A stretch of 64,000 bases of DNA, taken from the NCBI RefSeq assembly GCF_000717245.1, contig NZ_JNYQ01000001.1, positions 930,001-994,000 on the forward strand. The letters are read 5' to 3'. Positions 8,889 through 17,669 of the stretch are shown piece by piece. Below the pieces are notes generated by a model. It was not told the origin of the DNA and ran no database searches. It saw nothing but the letters and a program-made list of their open reading frames with translations. This stretch comes from Kitasatospora papulosa. GTDB taxonomy: Bacteria > Actinomycetota > Actinomycetes > Streptomycetales > Streptomycetaceae. How positions within the stretch are numbered: the stretch's first letter is position 1; every line of letters begins with the position of its first letter. The translations under genes and the position numbers were made by a program.

Positions 8889-8929
8889 GCCGTTCGGTGA
8901 GGACACACGGCTCTGACACACCGAACGGC
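8889..8929. repeat. 11-bp inverted repeat upstream of ctaE
   Basis: GCCGTTCGGTG (8889-8899) and CACCGAACGGC (8919-8929) form perfect 11-bp arms separated by 19 bases in the divergent region between the receiver gene and ctaE. It could be a two-site operator or an RNA hairpin in the ctaE leader; the sequence alone does not decide. Confidence 0.6.
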
Positions 8930-8966
8930 ACCCCCCGGAGTGAGGGCGGGATAAGCGACCGACATA

Positions 8967-9587
8967 ATGTCGGTCGTGGCGACAGCAACGACAGTAGAAA
9001 CCGGGCACGCGCACCCGTCGGTCAATCGGCCGAACCTCACCAGCGTCGGAACCATCATCTGGTTGAGTTCCGAGCTGATGTTCTTCGCGGCCCTCTTCGC
9101 GATGTACTTCACCCTGCGATCGGTGATGGGACCCGATCACTGGAAGGAGATGGCCCACCATCTGAACTTCCCGTTCTCGGCGACGAACACCACGATCCTG
9201 GTGCTTTCCTCTCTCACCTGCCAGCTCGGCGTTTTCGCCGCGGAGCGGGGCGATGTGAAGAAGCTCCGCACCTGGTTCATCATCACGTTCGTGATGGGTG
9301 CGATCTTCATCGGAGGCCAGGTCCTCGAGTACACCGAGCTGGTCAAGGACGCGGGTCTCTCCCTGTCCTCCGACCCGTACGGCTCGGTGTTCTACCTGAC
9401 GACCGGCTTCCACGGTCTGCATGTGACAGGCGGCCTCATCGCCTTCCTGCTCGTCCTGGGCAGGACATACGCGGCCTCGAGATTCACCCACGAACAGGCC
9501 ACCGCCGCCATCGTCGTGTCCTACTACTGGCACTTCGTCGACGTCGTCTGGATCGGCCTGTTCGCCACGATCTACATGATCAAGTAA
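8967..9587 (+). CDS. ctaE: Cytochrome c oxidase subunit III
   Basis: The 206-aa protein has five hydrophobic segments and the COX3 family pattern, including SSELMFFAALFAMYF in the first helix, STGFHGLHVTGGL-like TTGFHGLHVTGG in the middle and YYWHFVDVVWIGLF at the end. It is the third core subunit of the aa3 oxidase. The start is not certain: ATG 8967 and GTG 8976 both lack a good ribosome binding site. It is separated from ctaCDF by the transpeptidase and receiver genes and leads into qcrCAB. Confidence 0.95.
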   Translation: MSVVATATTVETGHAHPSVNRPNLTSVGTIIWLSSELMFFAALFAMYFTLRSVMGPDHWKEMAHHLNFPFSATNTTILVLSSLTCQLGVFAAERGDVKKLRTWFIITFVMGAIFIGGQVLEYTELVKDAGLSLSSDPYGSVFYLTTGFHGLHVTGGLIAFLLVLGRTYAASRFTHEQATAAIVVSYYWHFVDVVWIGLFATIYMIK

Positions 9588-9642
9588 CCGGGCTCGCGCC
9601 CACTCACCATCGACGCAGAAGATCCTGACACCGGGGTAATCC

Positions 9643-10452
9643 GTGAAAAAGCTCTCCGCACGACGACGCCATCCGCTGGCGGCGGTCGTCGTACTACTCC
9701 TCGCGCTGGCGGCTACCGGGGGGCTGTACGCCGCGTTCGCGCCTGCGGGTAAGGCGCAGGCCGACGAAACCGCCCAGTCCCTCGCCATCGACGAGGGCAA
9801 GAAGCTCTACTCCGTGGGCTGCGCCAGCTGCCACGGATCCGGCGGTCAGGGCACCACCGACGGGCCGTCCCTCGTGGGCGTCGGCTCCGCCGCCGTCGAC
9901 TTCCAGGTCGGTACCGGACGCATGCCGGCTCAGCAGCCGGGTGCCCAGGTCCCGAAGAAGAAGGTCATCTACAACCAGGCCGAGATCGACCAGCTCGCGG
10001 CGTACGTCGCGTCCCTGGGCGCCGGTCCGATCACGCCCACCAAGAGCCAGGTCGACCCCTCGGGCGCCGACGTGGCCAAGGGCGGCGACCTGTTCCGCAC
10101 GAACTGCGCGCAGTGCCACAACTTCACCGGTCAGGGCGGTGCCCTGACCAAGGGCAAGTACGCGCCGAACCTCGAAGGCGTGAGCGCGAAGCACATCTAC
10201 GAGGCCATGCAGACCGGCCCGCAGAGCATGCCCTCCTTCCCGGACACCACGATGCCGGAGCAGGAGAAGAAAGACATCATCGCGTACATCAAGACCGTCA
10301 ACGGTAGTGAGTCCGAGTCCCCCGGCGGGCTCTCGCTCGGTGGCCTCGGTCCCGTCAGTGAAGGTCTCTTCGGCTGGATCTTCGGCCTGGGCGGCCTGAT
10401 CGCCATCGCCGTATGGGTCGCGGCCCACACCGCTAAGGCCAAGAAGTCATGA
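9643..10452 (+). CDS. qcrC: Dihaem cytochrome c subunit of the bcc complex
   Basis: The 269-aa protein has an N-terminal signal-anchor (about residues 10-30), two haem c sites (CASCH at 60-64, CAQCH at 155-159) and a C-terminal transmembrane anchor (about 240-262). It replaces soluble cytochrome c in actinobacteria by passing electrons from the Rieske/cyt b complex straight to CuA of CtaC. GTG 9643 follows CGGGGTAAT; qcrA starts within its stop (ATGA). Confidence 0.96.
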   Translation: MKKLSARRRHPLAAVVVLLLALAATGGLYAAFAPAGKAQADETAQSLAIDEGKKLYSVGCASCHGSGGQGTTDGPSLVGVGSAAVDFQVGTGRMPAQQPGAQVPKKKVIYNQAEIDQLAAYVASLGAGPITPTKSQVDPSGADVAKGGDLFRTNCAQCHNFTGQGGALTKGKYAPNLEGVSAKHIYEAMQTGPQSMPSFPDTTMPEQEKKDIIAYIKTVNGSESESPGGLSLGGLGPVSEGLFGWIFGLGGLIAIAVWVAAHTAKAKKS

Positions 10453-11501
10453 GTAGCCAACAGATTCCAGAAGAGAACCTGCCGGTAGAGCAGGGCACCG
10501 CGCACGGCGCGGTAGAGGGTGCGGGCGACCCGTTCGCCGACCCGGGGCTGCCGGCCCACAAGCCGCGCATCCAGGACATCGACGAACGCGCCGCGAACCG
10601 CTCCGAGCGGGCCGTCGCGCTCATGTTCACGCTGTCCATGCTGGCGACGGTCGGCTTCATCGCCTCGTACGTCATCTTCCCGGTCGACCAGATCGTCTAC
10701 ATCTGGCCGTTCGGCCACGTGAGCGCGCTGAACTTCTCCCTGGGTCTGACCCTGGGACTGGCGCTCTTCCTCATCGGCGCGGGCGCCGTCCACTGGGCGC
10801 GCACCCTGATGTCCGACGTGGAGGTCGCCGACGACCGGCACGCGATCGAGGCGACGCCCGAGGTCAAGGCCAAGGTTCTGGCCGACTTCGCGGACGGCGC
10901 CCGGGAGTCCGCGCTCGGACGGCGCAAGCTGATCCGCAACACCATGTTCGGCGCGCTGGCCCTGGTGCCGCTCTCCGGTGTGGTGCTGCTGCGCGACCTC
11001 GGCCCGCTGCCGGAGAAGAAGCTCCGGAAGACGCTGTGGGCCAAGGGCAAGCAGCTCGTCAACATGAACACCATGGAGCCGCTGCGTCCCGAGGACGTCG
11101 TCGTCGGTTCGCTGACCTTCGCCATGCCCGAGGGCCTGGAGGAGGACGCGCACGACTTCCAGTCGCAGATCGCCAAGGCCGCCCTGATGATCATCCGCAT
11201 CGAGCCGGACAACATCAAGGACAAGCGTGAGCGCGAGTGGGCGCACGAGGGAATCGTCGCCTTCTCCAAGATCTGCACCCACGTCGGCTGCCCGATCAGC
11301 CTGTACGAGCAGCAGACGCACCACGTGCTCTGCCCGTGCCACCAGTCCACCTTCGACCTCTCCGACGGCGCCCGCGTCATCTTCGGTCCGGCCGGTCACG
11401 CCCTTCCGCAGCTGCGGATCGGCGTGAACAGCGAGGGCAACCTCGAGGCGCTCGGTGACTTCGAAGAGCCCGTCGGTCCTGCCTTCTGGGAGCGCGGATG
11501 A
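10449..11501 (+). CDS. qcrA: Rieske iron-sulfur subunit of the bcc complex
   Basis: The 350-aa product has the actinobacterial Rieske layout: a long N-terminal tail, three transmembrane segments (about 55-78, 90-112 and 160-185) and a C-terminal [2Fe-2S] domain. The cluster ligands are in CTHVGC (C276, H278) and CPCH (C295, H298), with disulfide cysteines at 281 and 297. It transfers electrons from quinol to the QcrC haems. Start and stop overlap both neighbours by ATGA. Confidence 0.96.
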   Translation: MSSQQIPEENLPVEQGTAHGAVEGAGDPFADPGLPAHKPRIQDIDERAANRSERAVALMFTLSMLATVGFIASYVIFPVDQIVYIWPFGHVSALNFSLGLTLGLALFLIGAGAVHWARTLMSDVEVADDRHAIEATPEVKAKVLADFADGARESALGRRKLIRNTMFGALALVPLSGVVLLRDLGPLPEKKLRKTLWAKGKQLVNMNTMEPLRPEDVVVGSLTFAMPEGLEEDAHDFQSQIAKAALMIIRIEPDNIKDKREREWAHEGIVAFSKICTHVGCPISLYEQQTHHVLCPCHQSTFDLSDGARVIFGPAGHALPQLRIGVNSEGNLEALGDFEEPVGPAFWERG

Positions 11502-13123
11502 GTACTGCGACGGAAACACAGCGCAAGGCGCCCGCCGGTGAGCGGGTCGCCGACTGGGCGGACGGCCGGCTCGGCATCTACGGCCTGGCCAAGGCCAACA
11601 TGCGCAAGATCTTCCCGGACCACTGGTCCTTCATGCTCGGTGAGATCTGCCTCTACAGCTTCATCATCATCATCCTCACGGGTGTGTACCTGACGCTGTT
11701 CTTCCACCCGAGCATGAACGAGGTCGTGTACCACGGCTCGTACGAGCCGATGCAGGGCATCCGGATGTCCGAGGCCTACGCCTCGACGCTGGACATCAGC
11801 TTCGACGTCCGCGGTGGTCTGCTGGTCCGGCAGATCCACCACTGGGCAGCGGTGATCTTCCTCGCCGGCATGTTCGTGCACATGTTCCGTGTGTTCTTCA
11901 CCGGCGCGTACCGCAAGCCCCGTGAGATCAACTGGCTGTTCGGCTTCCTGCTGTTCGTCCTGGGCATGTTCACCGGGTTCACCGGCTACTCCCTCCCGGA
12001 CGACCTGCTCTCGGGTACGGGTGTGCGCTTCACGCAGGGCGCCATCCTGTCGATGCCGATCGTCGGTACGTACATCTCGATGTTCCTGTTCGGCGGGGAG
12101 TTCCCCGGCACGGACATCATCGCGAGGTTCTACTCGATCCACATCCTGCTGCTGCCGGGCATCATGCTCGGCCTCGTGGTCGGCCACCTCATCCTGGTGT
12201 TCTTCCACAAGCACACGCAGTTCGCGGGACCGGGCAAGACGAACAAGAACGTCGTCGGCATGCCGCTGCTCCCGGTGTACATGGCGAAGGCCGGAGGGTT
12301 CTTCTTCCTCGTCTTCGGCTTCATCTCGGTCATCGCGGCGATCGCCACGATCAACCCGATCTGGGCACTCGGTCCCTACCGTCCCGACCAGGTGTCCACG
12401 GGCGCCCAGCCGGACTGGTACATGGGCTTCGCCGAAGGCTTCGTCCGCGTCATGCCGGGCTGGGAGATCAACCTCTGGGGCCACACGCTGGTCCTCGGCG
12501 TGCTGATCCCGCTGGTCCTCTTCGGTGTGGTCCTGGCGGCACTCGCGCTCTACCCGTTCATCGAGTCCTGGATCACCGGGGACAAGCGCGAGCACCACAT
12601 CCTGGACCGTCCGCGCAACGCTCCGACCCGTACGGGTCTGGGTGTCGCCTGGGTGACGATCTACTTCGTCATGCTGATCGGCGGCGGCAACGACATCTGG
12701 GCGACCCACTTCCACATGTCGCTCAACGCCATCAGCTGGTTCGTGCGGATCGCGTTCTTCGTCGGCCCGGTCCTGGCGTTCGTCGTCACCCGGCGGATCT
12801 GCCTCGGCCTCCAGCGCCGCGACAAGGAGAAGGTGCTGCACGGACGCGAGTCCGGCACCATCAAGCGCCTGCCGCACGGTGAGTTCGTCGAGATCCACGA
12901 GCCGCTCAGCCCGGAGCAGCTGCACACGCTCACGGCGCACGAGCAGTACAAGCCGATCGAGATCGGCCCGACGGTCGACGAGAACGGTGTCGAGCGCAAG
13001 CCGTCGGCGCTGCAGAAGCTGCGGGCCAGGCTCAGCAAGAGCTACTACGGCGAGAACAACCAGATCGCCAAGCCCACCGCCGAGGAGTACAAGGAGATCA
13101 CCAGCGGCCACGGCCACCACTGA
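11498..13123 (+). CDS. qcrB: Cytochrome b subunit of the bcc complex
   Basis: The 541-aa membrane protein carries the two haem b His pairs in helices B and D (RQIHHWAAVIF ... FVHMFRVF, and SIHILLLPG ... VVGHLILVFFHKH) and the Qo-site motif PDWYMGF. It oxidises menaquinol at the outer side. Its hydrophilic C-terminal tail (about 100 residues) is typical of actinobacterial QcrB. It is the last gene of the qcrCAB unit, before a terminator. Confidence 0.96.
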   Translation: MSTATETQRKAPAGERVADWADGRLGIYGLAKANMRKIFPDHWSFMLGEICLYSFIIIILTGVYLTLFFHPSMNEVVYHGSYEPMQGIRMSEAYASTLDISFDVRGGLLVRQIHHWAAVIFLAGMFVHMFRVFFTGAYRKPREINWLFGFLLFVLGMFTGFTGYSLPDDLLSGTGVRFTQGAILSMPIVGTYISMFLFGGEFPGTDIIARFYSIHILLLPGIMLGLVVGHLILVFFHKHTQFAGPGKTNKNVVGMPLLPVYMAKAGGFFFLVFGFISVIAAIATINPIWALGPYRPDQVSTGAQPDWYMGFAEGFVRVMPGWEINLWGHTLVLGVLIPLVLFGVVLAALALYPFIESWITGDKREHHILDRPRNAPTRTGLGVAWVTIYFVMLIGGGNDIWATHFHMSLNAISWFVRIAFFVGPVLAFVVTRRICLGLQRRDKEKVLHGRESGTIKRLPHGEFVEIHEPLSPEQLHTLTAHEQYKPIEIGPTVDENGVERKPSALQKLRARLSKSYYGENNQIAKPTAEEYKEITSGHGHH

Positions 13124-13148
13124 TCACCTCAGCTGACCGCCACAGCAG

Positions 13149-13177
13149 GAGCCCCGTCCATCCGATGGACGGGGCTC
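13149..13177 (+). terminator. Terminator after qcrB
   Basis: GAGCCCCGTCCAT (13149-13161) pairs perfectly with ATGGACGGGGCTC (13165-13177) around a CCG loop, followed by TTCGCT. Confidence 0.85.
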
Positions 13178-13198
13178 TTCGCTGCTCCCGGGGCTGGA

Positions 13199-13204
13199 TA
13201 GGGT
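13199..13204 (+). promoter_or_regulatory. Probable -10 box of trpD
   Basis: TAGGGT stands 41 bases before the trpD ATG and just after the qcrB terminator, so trpD probably has its own promoter. The -35 region is not obvious. Confidence 0.4.
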
Positions 13205-13244
13205 GGAGGCGTACTTCTACCGGCTGTGGACCCAGGAGCGGACC

Positions 13245-14309
13245 ATGAACGTTGTGACCCCGGACGGCGGCGGCAGCGTGGCGGACTTCACCTGGCCCGG
13301 CGTGCTGACCCCCCTCCTGCGCGGCGAGGACCTCGGCACCGACGCGACGGCGTGGGCCATGGACCGGATCATGAGCGGCGAGGCCACGGACGTGCAGATC
13401 GCCGGCTTCGCGATCGCGCTGCGGGCCAAGGGCGAGACCGTCGACGAGGTCACCGGCCTGGTCCGCGCCATGTACGAGCACGCCCACACCATCGAGGTCC
13501 CCGGCCGCACGGTGGACATCGTGGGAACCGGCGGCGACATGGCCAGGACGGTCAACATCTCCACCATGTCGGCGATCGTCGTCGCGGGGACGGGCGCGAA
13601 GGTCGTCAAGCACGGGAGCCGGGCCTCCTCCTCGGCCAGCGGTGCCTCCGACGTGCTGGAGAAGCTCGGCGTCAACCTGGAGCTGACGCCGCAGCGTGTC
13701 GTCGCGGTGGCCGAGGAAGCGGGCATCACCTTCTGCTTCGCGGTGAAGTTCCACCCCGCCCTGCGGCACGCGGCCAGGGCGCGCAAGGAACTCGGCACGC
13801 AGACCACCTTCAACATCCTGGGCCCGCTCACCAACCCGGCCCGGGTCCGCTCCCAGGCCATCGGCGTGGCCGACCCGAAGATGGCGCCCATCGTGGCCGG
13901 TGTGCTGGCCGACCGGGGCAACTCCGCGCTCGTCTTCCGGGGTGACGACGGTCTCGACGAGCTGACCACCACGGCGACCTCCCGTGTCTGGATCGTCCGC
14001 GACGGCGGCGTCCGCGAGGAGGCGTTCGACCCGCGTGACGTCGGCCTCGGCCTGGTCCCCGTCGAGGCGCTGCGCGGAGCTGACGCCTCGTACAACGCCG
14101 ACGTGGCCCGCCGGCTGCTCGAGGGGGAGACCGGCCCCGTACGCGACGCCGTACTGCTGAACTCGGCCGCCGCGCTGGTCGCGCTGGACCCGGGTGCGGG
14201 CACCCTGGACGAGCAGCTCGCGGGCGGGATCGAGCGGGCCGCCGCGTCGATCGACTCGGGAGCGGCCAAACGGGCCCTGGAGCGCTGGGTGGCGGCCAGC
14301 AACGCCTGA
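13245..14309 (+). CDS. trpD: Anthranilate phosphoribosyltransferase
   Basis: The enzyme joins anthranilate to PRPP in tryptophan biosynthesis. I choose ATG 13245 (AGGAG 8 bases upstream), giving 354 aa; an in-frame GTG at 13203 lies within the putative promoter. The PRPP-binding motif VDIVGTGGDMARTVNIST is at about residues 87-104, with KHGSRASSSASGASDVLE and the Mg-binding GDDGLDEL following. The gene is away from other trp genes, but the anthranilate synthase is in the same window at 37699-39639. Confidence 0.95.
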   Translation: MNVVTPDGGGSVADFTWPGVLTPLLRGEDLGTDATAWAMDRIMSGEATDVQIAGFAIALRAKGETVDEVTGLVRAMYEHAHTIEVPGRTVDIVGTGGDMARTVNISTMSAIVVAGTGAKVVKHGSRASSSASGASDVLEKLGVNLELTPQRVVAVAEEAGITFCFAVKFHPALRHAARARKELGTQTTFNILGPLTNPARVRSQAIGVADPKMAPIVAGVLADRGNSALVFRGDDGLDELTTTATSRVWIVRDGGVREEAFDPRDVGLGLVPVEALRGADASYNADVARRLLEGETGPVRDAVLLNSAAALVALDPGAGTLDEQLAGGIERAAASIDSGAAKRALERWVAASNA

Positions 14310-14402
14310 GAGGGCGTACGAGACGAGTCGAGGCCCATCGCGCCGGGACAGCCCGGCTGCGGCGGGAGTGCCCGAGGCGCGGTCCGGATCGCGGACCGCG
14401 CC

Positions 14403-14430
14403 TTGCGCGTGCCGGGGGATGTGGCAAGAT
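14403..14430 (+). promoter_or_regulatory. Probable promoter of the SAM-IV riboswitch transcript
   Basis: TTGCGC (14403-14408), a 16-base spacer and CAAGAT (14425-14430) would place the transcription start near 14437, exactly at the 5' edge of the riboswitch. Confidence 0.45.
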
Positions 14431-14436
14431 GCTGCG

Positions 14437-14545
14437 CAGGTCATGAGTGACAGCGACTACGGCCCCGGCCCGCTGTCCGGCAACCCTCCGTCCGTGGCGG
14501 GGTGCCCCGGGTGAAGACCAGGCCGCAGGCAGCGAGGTCTGTGGC
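14437..14545 (+). ncRNA. SAM-IV-type riboswitch
   Basis: The segment matches the SAM-IV class known from actinomycetes. It has GGTCATGAGTGACAGCGAC (14439-14457), the helix partner CGCTGTCCGGCAACCCTCC (14471-14489), CGGGGTGCCCCGGGTGA and the closing GACC at 14516-14519 that pairs with GGTC. A 3' side hairpin CCGCAG/CTGTGG (14523-14544) fits the external stem of this class. It lies 200 bases upstream of a class V aminotransferase. Downstream, GGGCTTCGAGCCC (14629-14641) and a CCTTGGGG/CCCAGG pairing could belong to the expression platform. Confidence 0.8.
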
Positions 14546-14741
14546 AAGCGCGGGCCCCTCGGCATCTTCCCATGCCACCCCTTGGGGTCCTTGGTCCCAG
14601 GGAGCCTCTTGTGAGCAAGCGAATGCGATAGGGCTTCGAGCCCTCCTCCGCACACCCTTCTTCTCTTCCTCTCCCCGCGTCGCCGCGCACCCTTCGGGTC
14701 ACCGGCGCGAGGATTTCGCCTGCCTCTCACAGGAGTTCGCC

Positions 14742-16118
14742 ATGTCTGTCCCCACCGCTGCCGCCGACCAGGCCATTTGTGCACCGCTGCCGGTTCTGGG
14801 TGCCGATGTCACCGTTCCGCTCGTCACGGGCGGAGACGTCACCTACGCGGCCCTGGACTACGCGGCAAGCTCCCCCGCCCTGCAGCGCGTCTGGGACGAC
14901 GTGGCCGCCTACGCGCCGTACTACGGCAGCGTCCACCGCGGTGCCGGATATCTCTCCCAGCTCTCCACCGACCTGTTCGAGACCAGCCGTGCGACCGTCG
15001 CGGAGTTCCTCGGCTGCCGTGCGGAGGACCAGGTGGTCTTCACCCGCTCGACGACCGACTCCCTCAACCTGCTGGCGGCCGCGCTGCCCGCCGGCTGCCA
15101 GGTGTTCGTCTTCGAGACCGAGCACCACGCGTCGCTGCTGCCCTGGCGCGACGCCCGGGTGACCTACCTGGACGCCCCCCGCACCCCGGACCAGGCGGTC
15201 GCCACGCTGGAGAAGGCCCTCGCCGCCCGTGACCCCCACGGCCCCGCGCTGGTCTGCGTCACCGGCGCCTCCAACGTCACGGGCGAGCTCTGGCCGGTGC
15301 GTGAACTGGCTGCCGCCGCCCACGCCCACGGTGCGCGGATCGTGCTCGACGCGGCACAGCTGGCGCCGCACCACCCGGTGGACATCGCGGAGCTGGACGT
15401 CGACTGGGTCGCCTTCTCCGGGCACAAGCTGTACGCGCCCTTCGGTTCGGGTGTCCTCGCGGGCCGGGCCGACTGGCTGGTGGACGCCGAGCCGTACCTC
15501 GCGGGCGGCGGGGCCTCCCGCAAGGTCGCCCGGCGCGCCGACGGCGGTGTGGACGTCGAGTGGCACACCACCGCGGCCCGGCACGAGGCCGGATCGCCCA
15601 ACGTCATCGGCGTCTACTCCATCGCCGCCGCCTGCAAGGCGCTGACCGAGGCCGGCTTCGACCGGCTGGTCGACCGGGAGCAGCAGCTGGTGACCCGGGT
15701 CCGTGAGGGCCTCGCCGATGTCCCCGAGGTCAAGGTGCTCTCCCTGTTCGGCGACGACGCCCCGAGGGTCGGCGTCCTCTCCTTCGTGGTCGAGGGATGG
15801 AACAGCTCGCACTTCGCGGCCGCGCTCTCCGCCGAGTACGGCATCGGAGTGCGCGACGGACTCTTCTGCGCCCACCCGCTGGTGCGGACCCTGCTGGGCA
15901 GTGAGCCGCAGGACCCGGGCGAGTGCGGCGCGCCGGACGCCGCGCCGGGGGAGAGGTCGCTCAACGCCATCCGGGTGAGCTTCGGTGCGGGCACCCCGGA
16001 CGAGCACATCGAGCGGTTCCTGGGCGCCGTCCGCGAACTGGTCGGCGAGGGAGCCCGCTGGACCTACCGCACCGAGGAGGGCCGCTGCGTGCCCGACCGG
16101 GGCGCCGCCCAGGTCTGA
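14742..16118 (+). CDS. Class V aminotransferase / cysteine desulfurase-like protein under SAM control
   Basis: From ATG 14742 (CAGGAG 8 bases upstream) the product has 458 aa. It is a PLP enzyme of the NifS/CsdA/Cpf-like family: HHASLLPW, ASNVTGELWPV, the Asp pair VLDAAQLAPHH and the PLP Lys in FSGHKLYAPFGSG are present. No Gly/Ser-rich loop with a persulfide Cys of the IscS kind is seen; a Cys occurs in GLFCAHPLVR, so a selenocysteine-lyase-like or other beta/gamma-lyase activity is as likely as Fe-S sulfur donation. The upstream SAM riboswitch indicates a role in methionine/cysteine metabolism (inference). Confidence 0.85.
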   Translation: MSVPTAAADQAICAPLPVLGADVTVPLVTGGDVTYAALDYAASSPALQRVWDDVAAYAPYYGSVHRGAGYLSQLSTDLFETSRATVAEFLGCRAEDQVVFTRSTTDSLNLLAAALPAGCQVFVFETEHHASLLPWRDARVTYLDAPRTPDQAVATLEKALAARDPHGPALVCVTGASNVTGELWPVRELAAAAHAHGARIVLDAAQLAPHHPVDIAELDVDWVAFSGHKLYAPFGSGVLAGRADWLVDAEPYLAGGGASRKVARRADGGVDVEWHTTAARHEAGSPNVIGVYSIAAACKALTEAGFDRLVDREQQLVTRVREGLADVPEVKVLSLFGDDAPRVGVLSFVVEGWNSSHFAAALSAEYGIGVRDGLFCAHPLVRTLLGSEPQDPGECGAPDAAPGERSLNAIRVSFGAGTPDEHIERFLGAVRELVGEGARWTYRTEEGRCVPDRGAAQV

Positions 16119-16136
16119 CCGCACGCGGTACGCGAA

Positions 16137-16174
16137 CGGCCGGGGGCGAGGGCGTCCCGCCCCGTCCCCGGCCG
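16137..16174. terminator. Bidirectional terminator between convergent genes
   Basis: CGGCCGGGG (16137-16145) pairs with CCCCGGCCG (16166-16174), with further GC pairing inside, in the gap between the aminotransferase and the minus-strand Lrp-like gene. Confidence 0.6.
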
Positions 16175-16198
16175 CGGTCGTGCCGGCGGTGGGCCGCC

Positions 16199-16480
16199 TC
16201 AGCCGTCGAGGCCGATGGCGAAGGCCGCCTCCAGGTCGTGCTGGGAGTAGGTGCGGAAGGCCACGTGGGTGTCCGTGGCCTCGACGCCCTGGATCTTGCT
16301 GATCCGGCCGGGGATGACATCCGCCAGATCGTCGTGCCGGGCCACCCGGACCATGGCGATCAGGTCGTACGTACCGGTGACCGAGAAGACCTCACTGACG
16401 CTGTCCAGCGCGGCGATGGCTTCGGCGATCTCGGGAATCCGGTCCACGCTGGTCTTGATGAGCACGATCGCGGTGATCAC
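16199..16480 (-). CDS. Lrp/AsnC effector-binding (RAM) domain protein
   Basis: The 93-aa protein is just the C-terminal effector domain of Lrp/AsnC regulators, a ferredoxin-like fold (ITAIVLIKTSVDRIPEIAEAI ... SVTGTYDLIAMVRV). It has no DNA-binding helix-turn-helix. Such stand-alone RAM proteins bind amino acids and assemble into oligomers. GTG 16480 overlaps the rhomboid stop by GTGA, so the two are co-translated. Confidence 0.9.
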   Translation of the reverse strand: MITAIVLIKTSVDRIPEIAEAIAALDSVSEVFSVTGTYDLIAMVRVARHDDLADVIPGRISKIQGVEATDTHVAFRTYSQHDLEAAFAIGLDG

Positions 16481-17220
16481 GGCTGGCTTTCTCCCTCGGT
16501 GGCCGTGGCTGGAACCTTCACTCTAGTCCCCCGGAACCGGACCCAGGCGTAGAGGAACCCGGCCGCGAAACCCGCCACGTGCGCGAGGTACGCCACGCCC
16601 GGGCCGCTGCCCGCGCCCCGCGCCGCCAGCCACTGCAGGACGAACCAGAAGACGAGCACGATCCAGGCGGGGAAGCGCAGCGGGAGGAAGAAGAGGAAGG
16701 GGAAGAGGCTGGTGACGCGGGCCTTGGGGAAGAGGTAGAGGAAGGCGCCCAGCACCGCGGAGATCGCCCCCGAGGCGCCCACCAGCGTCTGGTCGGAATC
16801 CGCGTGCACGACCGCGTAGGCGACCAGGGCGAAGTACCCGCACACGAGGTAGAAGAGGGTGAACTCGACGCGGCCCATGCGTTCCTCCGCCATCGCCCCG
16901 AAGACGTAGAGGAAGAGCATGTTGCCCAGCAGGTGCAGCCAGCTGCCGTGGACGAAGAGCGCGGTCAGCGGGGTGAGCGCCGCGTGCGCCGAGCCGTCCA
17001 GGAGCTCGCTGGGGATCACGCCCCACCGCTCGAAGTACCCCGCCTGAGCGGCGAGGAGCGCGTCGGCGTCGCCGTAGACGGGGTTGAACCCCGAGAGCGG
17101 GCTCATCAGGAAGACGGCGCAGCACAACGCCATCAGCCCGTAGGTGACCGGGGCACCGCCCGCCGCGGCCCCGAACCCCCTGGCCCGCTCCCGCCAGTCG
17201 ACTTCCCGCAGATCGATCAC
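16477..17220 (-). CDS. Rhomboid-family intramembrane serine protease
   Basis: The protein is 247 aa if started at GTG 17220 (VIDLREVDWRERARGFG). It has six to seven transmembrane segments. The rhomboid Ser motif GASGAIS and the catalytic His in LAHVAGFAAG are both present, as is the HGSWLHLLGNMLFLYVFG block of helix 2. It cleaves membrane proteins inside the bilayer; the substrate is unknown. Longer frames upstream (to 17583) read through the divergent zinc-ribbon gene and are not real. No clear ribosome binding site is seen at GTG 17220. Confidence 0.9.
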   Translation of the reverse strand: MIDLREVDWRERARGFGAAAGGAPVTYGLMALCCAVFLMSPLSGFNPVYGDADALLAAQAGYFERWGVIPSELLDGSAHAALTPLTALFVHGSWLHLLGNMLFLYVFGAMAEERMGRVEFTLFYLVCGYFALVAYAVVHADSDQTLVGASGAISAVLGAFLYLFPKARVTSLFPFLFFLPLRFPAWIVLVFWFVLQWLAARGAGSGPGVAYLAHVAGFAAGFLYAWVRFRGTRVKVPATATEGESQP

Positions 17221-17389
17221 GTACAGAGCATGACGGAACAGGCGAGAACGGGACGGAGCGCCTCGCCGTGCCGGCAGGTATGCGCGAGGCCGTAGGGTTG
17301 CGGCAGGACATCCGCAGTTCGACGGCGCACCGCGAGATCGAAGACCTGGGCACGCACAGACTCGACGTACGACGAAAGAGGACGCAACG

Positions 17390-17632
17390 ATGACGACGGT
17401 TCCCCAGCCGACCGACGGGACCCGCTGGCGCTGCACGCTCTGCGGCAACCTCACGCGCTTCGATGTCACGCGCTCCTCGAAGGTCGTGGAGTACGTGCAC
17501 CTCGACCTGGCCGGGGAGTCGAGTGTCGAGGAGCGCGAGGTGGTCAGTGAGACCATCGAGTCGGTGCGCTGCCGTTGGTGCAACGCCGTGGATCAGATCG
17601 AACTGGTCGACAGGCCTGGTGCCGACTCCTGA
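17390..17632 (+). CDS. Zinc-ribbon small protein, 80 aa
   Basis: Two CxxC knuckles (CTLCGN near residue 16 and CRWCNAV near 62) should bind one zinc ion. The protein is otherwise polar and cytoplasmic. GAAAGAGGA precedes the ATG. It is a conserved Streptomyces hypothetical (family memory), placed 37 bp before the NYN-domain gene and likely cotranscribed with it. Its partner is unknown; zinc ribbons of this size often bind nucleic acid or protein. Confidence 0.85.
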   Translation: MTTVPQPTDGTRWRCTLCGNLTRFDVTRSSKVVEYVHLDLAGESSVEEREVVSETIESVRCRWCNAVDQIELVDRPGADS

Positions 17633-17669
17633 CGGAGCCGCGCGGACAGACACATTGGGGTGATGGAAG

